DNA of 64,000 bases from an uncultured Caryophanales bacterium (GTDB lineage Bacteria > Bacillota_I > Bacilli_A > RF39 > UBA660): the NCBI GenBank assembly GCA_946628005.1, contig CAMOWA010000001.1, positions 119,549 through 183,548 of the forward strand, read 5' to 3'. Positions 17,201-23,855 of this stretch are shown piece after piece. The notes under the pieces are model-generated. The model did no database searches, was not told the DNA's origin, and was given only the letters and a program-made list of their open reading frames with translations. Both the position numbers and the translations under genes were made by a program. The stretch's first letter is position 1; each line of letters begins with the position of its first letter.

Positions 17201-17339
17201 GACCATCATAGAATACATAATTATCATTTTCTTTTCTATTATTGATACTCTTTTCAAATATTTTGTTTTTTTCCCAATATTCACTATATTTTTTCTCTAT
17301 TTCATTTATTTTTCCTTGTTCTATTTTTTTAAATTTCAT
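14238..17339 (-). CDS. ileS: Isoleucyl-tRNA synthetase (IleS2-type)
   Basis: A 1033-aa class I synthetase charging tRNA-Ile. The HIGH-type motif is [12 protein letters not shown] near residue 52, and the KMSKS-type loop reads KMHKSRGN. A zinc-type CPRCG lies in [20 protein letters not shown], followed by an editing domain and the C-terminal anticodon-binding region. Length and motifs match the second IleRS class (IleS2, eukaryote-like), which is typically insensitive to mupirocin; that property is inferred, not shown. ATG 17339 follows TTAGGAGTGGTAGT. It lies 10 bases downstream of the cation-exchanger gene and shares its T-box leader. Confidence 0.95.
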   Translation of the reverse strand: [1033 protein letters not shown]

Positions 17340-17349
17340 ACTACCACTC

Positions 17350-18297
17350 CTAACTTAATAAAACATAACTATAATATATGAAAAAAAGTATTAAAAAAAT
17401 TATTCCCTCTTTTCTACTAATTCTATAGTCATTAAATGAAAACATAAATAGAATAATTGCAGACGTTATCATTACTAATAAATCGATATAGCTAAAATTA
17501 ATAGTGCCTATTCCACCTAATAAAGCAACTGGAATTCCTATTACTATACCTATATTAAAGATATTACTTCCTACTACATTTCCTATTGCTATATCATATT
17601 CTCCTTTTTTAGTTGCTGTTATACTAGTTACTAATTCTGGAAGAGATGTTCCTAAGGCAATAATTGTTAATGATATTAATCTTTCACTTATTCCCATTAT
17701 TTTAGCAAGAATTACTGCTGAATCAACTACTAAATTGCTTCCTAGTATAATTCCTAACAAACCAATAATTGTAAAAGCTACTGACTTTTTCATTGATAAA
17801 ATTTCTGTACTTTCATCTTGTATTTTTTTTCTTGACATAGATATTAAATAATAAATAAATACTCCAAAGAACAATATTAGAATAATTCCATCTGATCTTG
17901 TAAAAGTGTTTTTTATTTTAATATCAAACAAATTATCAGATAGTAATACTGCAAATAATGTTGTGATTAGCATTGTAATTGGTAATTCTTTTTTTACAGT
18001 ATTATTTTTTACAGTTAAAGTATGAACTAAAGAACTTATTCCTAGGATTAATAATATATTTAATATATTACTCCCAATAACATTTCCTAGTACAATATCC
18101 CCACTTTTTGAAAGTAGAGACTTTAAACTTACTGCAAATTCTGGAGCACTTGTTCCAAATGCTACAATTGTTAAACCAATTAACATTTTAGATACTTTAA
18201 AATTTCCTGCTATACCACTTGTGCCATCTACAAAGAAATCAGCTCCTTTAATTAGAATAATAAATCCTAATACTAATAGTAATAAATTAATTAGCAT
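17350..18297 (-). CDS. yrbG: Calcium/cation:sodium antiporter (YrbG/CaxA family)
   Basis: A 315-aa integral membrane protein with about ten helices and the two inverted alpha-repeats of the CaCA superfamily. The first is IVAFGTSAPEFAVSLKSLL with GNVIGSNILNILLILGI; the second is IIALGTSLPELVTSITA with GNVVGSNIFNIGIVIGI. The paired Glu residues in these repeats bind the cation. The family exchanges Na+ (sometimes K+) for Ca2+ across the cytoplasmic membrane. It is placed between a T-box leader and ileS, its stop lies within the ileS ribosome site region, and it should thus respond to charging of tRNA-Ile. This arrangement is unusual. Confidence 0.9.
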   Translation of the reverse strand: MLINLLLLVLGFIILIKGADFFVDGTSGIAGNFKVSKMLIGLTIVAFGTSAPEFAVSLKSLLSKSGDIVLGNVIGSNILNILLILGISSLVHTLTVKNNTVKKELPITMLITTLFAVLLSDNLFDIKIKNTFTRSDGIILILFFGVFIYYLISMSRKKIQDESTEILSMKKSVAFTIIGLLGIILGSNLVVDSAVILAKIMGISERLISLTIIALGTSLPELVTSITATKKGEYDIAIGNVVGSNIFNIGIVIGIPVALLGGIGTINFSYIDLLVMITSAIILFMFSFNDYRISRKEGIIFLILFFIYYSYVLLS

Positions 18298-18331
18298 AAA
18301 ATCGCCCTTTTAATTATATGATAAAAATAAA

Positions 18332-18551
18332 TAAAAAAGAACTTCATCCCTAAGGACGAAATTCTCGTGGTACCACCTTATTTTATAAGAAATATCTTAT
18401 CTCTAAACTATAACGCGTTACCGTATTTATCTTATCCATAAATCGCAACTTGAAAGTGATCTGAATAGTTCTTTCTAACTTGCTTTCACCATACACAAGC
18501 TCTCTATATAGTCCAAAATATTCCGTCTTTCGCACATGCTTTCGACTCATA
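18332..18551 (-). promoter_or_regulatory. T-box riboswitch (tRNA-Ile type) upstream of yrbG-ileS
   Basis: The minus-strand transcript contains the T-box sequence AAGGTGGTACCACG (at 18379-18366), followed by a terminator GAATTTCGTCC/GGATGAAGTTC with TTTTTT. Upstream are AGAGAGC, GGTGAAAGC and a Stem I whose 3' side reads GAACTATTCAGATCACTTTC, where ATC (Ile) is a plausible specifier. Binding of uncharged tRNA-Ile would favour antitermination. The ORF at 18383-18610 in the track is a shadow of this leader. Confidence 0.92.
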
Positions 18552-18579
18552 ATATAACATATTTTATTATTGTTTACAA
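18551..18579 (-). promoter_or_regulatory. Promoter of the T-box leader
   Basis: Minus strand TTGTAA (18579-18574), 17-base spacer, TATATT (18556-18551), just upstream of Stem I. Confidence 0.65.
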
Positions 18580-18609
18580 CAAATTTCAAAAAAAATAATG
18601 GTTTTTCCA

Positions 18610-19041
18610 TTATTCTAGTTCTAATATTTCTATTTCTTCTACAACTGCTAATTGTTGTTCAACAATAGATTTTAGTTTTCTTTTAAAAATTCTCATATTT
18701 CTTTCTAACATATCAGAATTATTTTCTATTTTTTCTGCTCTTATTAAAGCTTCATTTACTATTCTTGAGGCATTTGATTTAGCATCGTTTATAATTATTT
18801 CTCGTTCATCTCGAGCCATCTTTTTAATATTATCACTAGTCTCTTCTGCTTTTAAAAGAGAGTTTTTTAAAGATTCTTCCATGGTCTTATATTTTTCTAG
18901 TTCTTTTTTTAAATCTTCTATTTCTTTATTTTGCTTTTTTACTCTCGTGACAATCGCTTCTGTTTCTCTTATGACTTCTCCGATGAACTGGTTTACTTCT
19001 TTTTTATTATAACCGTTTTCTTCATAACTAAATTTTTCCAT
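18610..19041 (-). CDS. divIVA: DivIVA-family cell division/polarity protein
   Basis: A 143-aa coiled-coil protein starting MEKFSYEENGYNKKEVNQFI. It has the N-terminal DivIVA lipid-binding module (KF..EENGYNKKEVN.F) followed by long heptad-rich helices. DivIVA recognises negatively curved membrane at septa and poles and recruits division-site and sporulation factors. The protein is shorter than the Bacillus one and resembles GpsB/DivIVA-like variants, so its subfamily is open. ATG 19041 follows GAGGTGATAGA. It is 31 bases downstream of sepF, the usual sepF-divIVA neighbourhood. Confidence 0.85.
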   Translation of the reverse strand: MEKFSYEENGYNKKEVNQFIGEVIRETEAIVTRVKKQNKEIEDLKKELEKYKTMEESLKNSLLKAEETSDNIKKMARDEREIIINDAKSNASRIVNEALIRAEKIENNSDMLERNMRIFKRKLKSIVEQQLAVVEEIEILELE

Positions 19042-19072
19042 TCTATCACCTCAAGAATAGGCAGTTTATTTT

Positions 19073-19513
19073 TTAAAAAAAGTCATCTTCTTCATCTTCT
19101 TTAGAATCTTTTTTTCCTCTGGTATTATTTTGTTTATTATTTATAGTGTCTTCGCTAATTGTTCCTTCAACATTTACATTATTTGGTGTACATAAGAAAA
19201 TTCCTCCACCAAGTTTTTGTAAATCTCCTCCGATAGCATATATTGTTCCATATAAGAAATCTACAATTCTTTTTGCTTGGTCAGGGGTAACTCTTTTTAA
19301 GTTTACAACAACTGCACTTCTATTTTTTAAATAATCTGCAATTTGTTGACTTTCTGAGTATGCGCGTGGCTCTAACAACATCATTTTAGATCCTGCTATT
19401 CCATTTTGGGCATGATACTCTTCTTTTGAAGTACTATAATAATTTTCATCTGTATTAGTATCTTGTTGAGTTGTATCTTCTCCTCCAAAAAATCCTTTCA
19501 ATTTATCTTTCAT
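19073..19513 (-). CDS. sepF: Cell division protein SepF
   Basis: SepF anchors and aligns FtsZ filaments at the septal membrane. The protein begins [13 protein letters not shown], an amphipathic membrane-binding start, and after an acidic linker has the SepF core: [42 protein letters not shown] and [21 protein letters not shown] shortened the track ORF to ATG 19513 because GGAGGAATAGTT lies directly upstream and homologues start there. It ends in an acidic tail. It forms a division pair with divIVA downstream. Confidence 0.93.
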   Translation of the reverse strand: MKDKLKGFFGGEDTTQQDTNTDENYYSTSKEEYHAQNGIAGSKMMLLEPRAYSESQQIADYLKNRSAVVVNLKRVTPDQAKRIVDFLYGTIYAIGGDLQKLGGGIFLCTPNNVNVEGTISEDTINNKQNNTRGKKDSKEDEEDDFF

Positions 19514-19606
19514 AACTATTCCTCCGTTTATTCTATACATTTTTTATCTTACTGTAAATATTTTAGCATACTTTTTTTGAAAGAAAAAGACTAAATTATA
19601 AAATGC

Positions 19607-19636
19607 GAAAAAAAAAAAGGATATTCTCCTTTCTTT
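19607..19636 (-). terminator. Terminator after the 19636-20685 surface-protein gene
   Basis: Minus strand AAAGGA-GAATA-TCCTTT followed by a run of more than eight T. Confidence 0.75.
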
Positions 19637-20685
19637 TAATCAGCAATATATGTATAGCATCCTTCAAATCTATCTTGAATTTCTTCATCAAAACTTGTTA
19701 TCTTTTGAGATGTGTAACTGCCACAATTATTGTCACATTGTTTGTGAGTTGGGAAACCAATATAATTAATAGCAAATTTTTTGTCTGAATAATTTATAGG
19801 AAGATGCTCATTGGTATCATATAGATGTACTTGGAATTCTGTATTTTGTTCACTATTTAGATATTCACGCCAAGTTGTTCCTTTTTCAAATGAGAAGTAT
19901 TGAGCTTTTAAACCTTCTGAATCATCTTTTATATTATAATAGCAAAATTCTGGAATAGGATCAACAATAACCTTACCACTCATATTGAATGAGATGTTAG
20001 ATAAAGCAAAAGTAGATACTGTAAAAATCATAGATAAGATAATAAATAGTAATACATTATTTACACTCTTATTTTTTCTGAATGCAATTAAGATTACTGT
20101 AACAGCTATAATACTAACTACTACTACTAATAATAATAGTAAATAATTATTATTTGTTCCTGGATTATTCTTTGTAGAACTAACTTCTGTTGAATTATCG
20201 CTAGAAACTAAAGCAAAGTTTACGTCAAAATTTTCTTCATATTTTCCATCAGTTAAGGATTCTTTTTCAATTCGATTACTATAAGCAATAGTCAAGATAC
20301 AAGTGTTTGTCTGATTGGCTTTAACTGTATATAAAGATTCATTTTCACATAAAAGTCCAAAACTGATTATATCATTTTTTCCTTTTACAGAAATACCTGG
20401 ACTCATATTTTCTTCTTTTTGTTTTTCTAACCATTTTTCAAACGTATAGTCAACATTTGTATTATTCTTAAATGTTATATCGTATTGAACAAAACTTGAA
20501 GGAGTTGTAAACTTTCCTTCCCCAAAATTTATAGTCAATCCATTAATCTTCGGATTTTCAAAGCCTTCTACAGTTTCACTTTTTTGTTTTAGTTTTATGT
20601 CAGAAACAATAACCTCATCACTTGCATTTACATAAAATGGTAATAACATCAAGCAAAATATAATACTGATAATAATTTTTTTCAT
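19636..20685 (-). CDS. Membrane-anchored surface protein, paralogue of 61049-62224
   Basis: About 350 aa. It starts at ATG 20685 (MKKIIISIIFCLMLLPFYVNASDE), which has ACGGAGGTATTAAAT upstream; the longer track start does not. A signal peptide ending FYVNA is followed by a beta-rich ectodomain (VEGFENPKINGLTINFGEG, FKNNTNVDYTFEKWL). Then come an Asn/Ser linker, a strong transmembrane helix (YLLLLLVVVVSIIAVTVILIAF), a second hydrophobic segment, and a Cys-containing C-terminal domain. Architecture, signal peptide and several phrases match the gene at 61049-62224, so the two are paralogues. No known domain is recognised. An outward-facing N-terminal domain is inferred. Confidence 0.75.
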   Translation of the reverse strand: MKKIIISIIFCLMLLPFYVNASDEVIVSDIKLKQKSETVEGFENPKINGLTINFGEGKFTTPSSFVQYDITFKNNTNVDYTFEKWLEKQKEENMSPGISVKGKNDIISFGLLCENESLYTVKANQTNTCILTIAYSNRIEKESLTDGKYEENFDVNFALVSSDNSTEVSSTKNNPGTNNNYLLLLLVVVVSIIAVTVILIAFRKNKSVNNVLLFIILSMIFTVSTFALSNISFNMSGKVIVDPIPEFCYYNIKDDSEGLKAQYFSFEKGTTWREYLNSEQNTEFQVHLYDTNEHLPINYSDKKFAINYIGFPTHKQCDNNCGSYTSQKITSFDEEIQDRFEGCYTYIAD

Positions 20686-20837
20686 ATTTAATACCTCCGT
20701 TGTAATGATATCATATTTCGGACTAGAAAAAAAGCAAATTACATATAATAATCGTTTGTTTACATTGTATTTTACAAAAAATAGCATTATTTTATATAAC
20801 TATTTCTATATGACTTTTAATAACTTTATTAAAAAAA

Positions 20838-20859
20838 ACATAGATTTTTCAATCTATGT
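20838..20859 (-). terminator. Terminator of ncRNA B
   Basis: Minus strand ACATAGATT-GAAA-AATCTATGT followed by TTTTTTTT (to 20829), a textbook rho-independent terminator with a 9-bp stem and GAAA loop. Confidence 0.85.
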
Positions 20860-21258
20860 TTCTTAAAGATTAAAGCTCATGACTTCTTTAATCTGGTTTG
20901 TCGAAGAAAAATATCTAACTAGCTATATTAAATATCTCCTTCCTAAGTTTCCTTCTTAGGCTACAATATTGTAATTATCAATAGTATTTAAAGCTCACTA
21001 TGTTCTTTCTTATTTATTAGTAATTCTTAATTTTCCAATAAATGGCTAGATATTACTTAAAAAAGATACATAATCTTTTATAATGTTGACCCCTTATTTT
21101 GGAAAAGATTTTTCTTTTTCAAACATTAAACTCTTATTTTAAGAATTATTTTTTTCTTAAACATTTAGCTTTATAAGCTATTATCTTAGTAAATCTTATT
21201 TTTCTAAGCATTGAGTTTTTACTTTTATTATATTATTAATATAATAAAATATTAGGGT

Positions 21259-21299
21259 TTTATTTTTATAGATACATAATCTATAAAACATTTATCTAT
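21259..21299. repeat. 41-bp direct repeat within ncRNA B, copy 1
   Basis: TTTATTTTTATAGATACATA and the following 21 bases recur at 21484-21524 with a single mismatch (A to G in the loop), 225 bases apart. Confidence 0.85.
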
Positions 21300-21483
21300 C
21301 TGCCCTGAAAGATTATCTTCGATATTACTTTAATAAGATACATAATCTTATTAAATATTGGCTAATAATTTTAATACTATACTATATTATATTATATTAA
21401 CTTATAGATTTAATCTAATACTTAGTAATTCTTAATTTTCTAAGTAATCATTAATAATTATATAATATTATAAAATTAAAAGC

Positions 21484-21524
21484 TTTATTTTTATAGATAC
21501 GTAATCTATAAAACATTTATCTAT
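21484..21524. repeat. 41-bp direct repeat within ncRNA B, copy 2
   Basis: Second copy of the 41-bp unit. The only difference is GATACGTAATC instead of GATACATAATC. Confidence 0.85.
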
Positions 21525-21589
21525 TTTCAACAGTGAATGTATCATTATTGGATTATCCAACAATACTTCTCTTTACTATTGATAGATTA

Positions 21590-21618
21590 ATTATAATTTA
21601 TTATTTTTGTATTGTCTA
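21590..21618 (-). promoter_or_regulatory. Promoter of ncRNA B
   Basis: Minus strand TAGACA (21618-21613), 17-base spacer, TATAAT (21595-21590). Two TGTAAA boxes 10 bases apart (plus-strand TTTACA at 21644 and 21654) lie upstream, as near the ncRNA A promoter. Confidence 0.75.
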
Positions 21619-21654
21619 GGTGTTTTTGTTATTTTTTTTGTACTTTACATTTGT

Positions 21655-23718
21655 TTACATATCATTTCCGGGAACAATGTATTTTTGTGTAGGTTGATTA
21701 GTTATATTATTTTGTTGAGCAACTCCTGCAGAAACCATTGGAGTTACTTGAAAATTTTGTGGTTCAGTATTTTGACTAGGTATTTGAGAAACTAAGTTTT
21801 GTTGAGGATTCATTATGTTCTGATTAGAACCTAAAACCTGTACATTTTGACTGCCAACTGGTTGCATTGGTCTTACTTCTTGATATATATTTTGTGGACT
21901 TACATTATTTTGAGGTTGTTGGTAGCTTGTATTGTTCATTTCTTTTTTTGGCTCTTGATACCACACTTTTTCTAAATCAACATTATTTGATAATGGTCTT
22001 GGATCTGGTAAGTCTACATACATGATTGTTGGAACTTTAAAAGCAGATCCAAACGCTATACAATTTCCTGGCTTTAAATTTTTTAACTGTAAAACTACTT
22101 CTGAAGATATATTAGGTACCATTTCTTTTATATAGGCTAGATCGACTGGGTGGATTGTTCTTAATATTAAAAAGTTGGCACATTGTGAAATGCAGGTATC
22201 AGATAGTTCACTTGGTCTTTGTGTAATTAATGCTAAAAATACTCCATATTTTCTTCCTTCTTTTGAAATTCGCTCAAATATGTTGTAACCTAGTAATTCA
22301 ATATCTTTATCATGTTGTACATAACGATGGGCTTCTTCTATTATTATGTGAAATGCCCTACTTCCTCTTGGCTTGGTTGTACTTGCTTTAGTAAATAACA
22401 TTCTAGATAAAATTTTTGTTATTACTTTAGCAATTCTATCATCTATGTAATTAATATTAAAATTTACTATTTGAACTTTATTATTATTTTGGTCAACTAG
22501 TAATGATTCAATAAATTCATCTTTTGTTATATATTTTGGATAAGAAAAATAATGTCTATTATCTCCTGTTGCTAAGGTATGAAGTCTTACGCTCATAACA
22601 TTTGCCGTATCAAATACTCTATCACTTTTTAGGATTCCTTCACTAATTAAGGCAAATTCCATGGCTGATTCTAAATCATTTAGTGAATAGAATCTATTTA
22701 ATTCTTCTTCCGGGATATCTATTGTATCTTCAATTATATAACCTCTAACAAATTCTACAACTAATTCCATTTCTTGCATTTTCTTTGTTTTATCTACATA
22801 TAGGCATTGTTTAAATGTTCTGGTATATCCTGGTTGTACAATTAAGCTATCTAAATTTAGTGTAGGAGTGTTAAATTTTGTTAAAACTCCTATTACTTGG
22901 TCTCTTATTTTTGTAGATTCATTTCCACTTAGTAAGATATCTTGTAGAGCTCTTGCTATTATATCATTTTTTCTTTTAATTACGTTTTCACTATTTCCAG
23001 TTAATATTGGAACTAATTTTAATGTTTTTTCGATGATAGGTAATTGTGTTGGAGAAGTAGCATCTAATAATAATGCTAAATCATCTACATCTAATAACCA
23101 TATTGGGATTCTTAGTATTTCAGTATCTGGATCAATTATATTTGTTGTATAGGTTTTATAATTTAGAGCTTGATTTTTGTCATGAAGTTTTTCAAAGGCA
23201 TGGGTATATTCTCCGTAAGCATCAAAAAAGAATAATGCTGAATTATATGGTGGAGTTGGTCCACTAGTAAATAGTTTTTGAAGAATGGATGCAGTAGTAC
23301 AACTTTTCCCTGCACCTGAATTTCCTAAAATTGAAAAATGGCTATTAAAAAATTCATTAATATCTACATTAATTTTGTATCCTTCATACACATTGCTAGT
23401 CCCAAAATTAGTAAATCCTAATTTTATTTCTTGTTTTCCATATAATAATTCTAACTCTTCCTCTTTTATCAGACGTACTATTGATTTAAATGCTGGTTTT
23501 ACACTAGATCCTGGAGTAAAGGAATTGTTATTTATCTCTCCAACAATATTGGCTACCATTTTCTGTTGATTTACATTTGCAATTTCCGCAACTACTTTTC
23601 TTGATGTCCCATCTTCAAAAATGAGATGTAAATTTACTAAATTTGGTTGTTCATTAATATTAATATTTAATTTAATTGTTACACTATTATCAATTATTTC
23701 TTCAATTGTTCCTAGCAT
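21655..23718 (-). CDS. HerA/DUF87-type hexameric ATPase
   Basis: A roughly 687-aa ATPase. An N-terminal HAS-barrel-like domain precedes a HerA/FtsK-type core with Walker A GNSGAGKSCT and an inserted helical region. Walker B reads HIIIEEAHRY, an ITQRPSELSD motif acts as sensor, and RISKEGRKYG provides the arginine-finger region. A Gln/Asn-rich tail of about 110 residues follows. HerA proteins pump DNA in archaeal-type end resection with NurA; bacterial members often act in defence or unknown processes. No NurA-like gene is adjacent, and it is divergent from essC, so partnership is unknown. I placed the start at ATG 23718, 7 bases after GAGGG; ATG 23721 is nearly as good. Confidence 0.85.
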   Translation of the reverse strand: MLGTIEEIIDNSVTIKLNININEQPNLVNLHLIFEDGTSRKVVAEIANVNQQKMVANIVGEINNNSFTPGSSVKPAFKSIVRLIKEEELELLYGKQEIKLGFTNFGTSNVYEGYKINVDINEFFNSHFSILGNSGAGKSCTTASILQKLFTSGPTPPYNSALFFFDAYGEYTHAFEKLHDKNQALNYKTYTTNIIDPDTEILRIPIWLLDVDDLALLLDATSPTQLPIIEKTLKLVPILTGNSENVIKRKNDIIARALQDILLSGNESTKIRDQVIGVLTKFNTPTLNLDSLIVQPGYTRTFKQCLYVDKTKKMQEMELVVEFVRGYIIEDTIDIPEEELNRFYSLNDLESAMEFALISEGILKSDRVFDTANVMSVRLHTLATGDNRHYFSYPKYITKDEFIESLLVDQNNNKVQIVNFNINYIDDRIAKVITKILSRMLFTKASTTKPRGSRAFHIIIEEAHRYVQHDKDIELLGYNIFERISKEGRKYGVFLALITQRPSELSDTCISQCANFLILRTIHPVDLAYIKEMVPNISSEVVLQLKNLKPGNCIAFGSAFKVPTIMYVDLPDPRPLSNNVDLEKVWYQEPKKEMNNTSYQQPQNNVSPQNIYQEVRPMQPVGSQNVQVLGSNQNIMNPQQNLVSQIPSQNTEPQNFQVTPMVSAGVAQQNNITNQPTQKYIVPGNDM

Positions 23719-23741
23719 CATTTCACCCTCTATTCTTTTTA

Positions 23742-23815
23742 AGTATAACATAACCATTTTTATTTTAAAAGAAGAATTCATTTTAATTTCCTTTTAAATT
23801 TTTTCATGATATAAT
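23742..23815. promoter_or_regulatory. Divergent extended -10 promoters for herA-like (-) and essC (+)
   Basis: Minus strand TGTTATACT (23747-23742 core) precedes the ATPase gene. Plus strand TGATATAAT (23810-23815 core) precedes essC. Both are TGn-extended -10 elements without convincing -35 boxes. Confidence 0.5.
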
Positions 23816-23855
23816 TGTATAAGATAATATATATTAAAGATGGGTTGGTAATATA

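Larger units (their letters stand above)
20829..21583 (-). ncRNA. ncRNA B: predicted ~755-nt RNA with repeated covarying hairpins
   Basis: A gene-free stretch bounded on the minus strand by a sigma-A promoter and a strong terminator. The RNA contains four hairpins with an almost invariant loop GATTAYGTATC on different stems (AAAAGAT/ATCTTTT, AATAAGAT/ATCTTATT, TTATAGAT/ATCTATAA twice). It also has three copies of a second module, GAAAAxTAAGAxTTAC, enclosed by CTTAG/CTAAG or TTTATTGG/CTAATAAA. Other stems are CCTAAG-AAGGAAA-CTTAGG and AGATTAAAG/CTTTAATCT. Stems that differ while pairing is kept argue for selected RNA structure. No ORF of credible length with a ribosome site is present. Family unknown to me; ROOL/GOLLD/OLE-class large RNAs are the comparison to make. 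Confidence 0.75.

Noticed and set aside
18383-18610. 75-aa ORF in the track upstream of the exchanger
   Set aside because: It lies inside the T-box leader, whose conserved RNA elements explain the sequence; no ribosome site.
20829-21583. Repeated hairpins of ncRNA B considered as CRISPR or as integron/REP elements
   Set aside because: Spacing is irregular, units differ in stem sequence, and there are no cas genes or integrase; the promoter-terminator frame favours one RNA.
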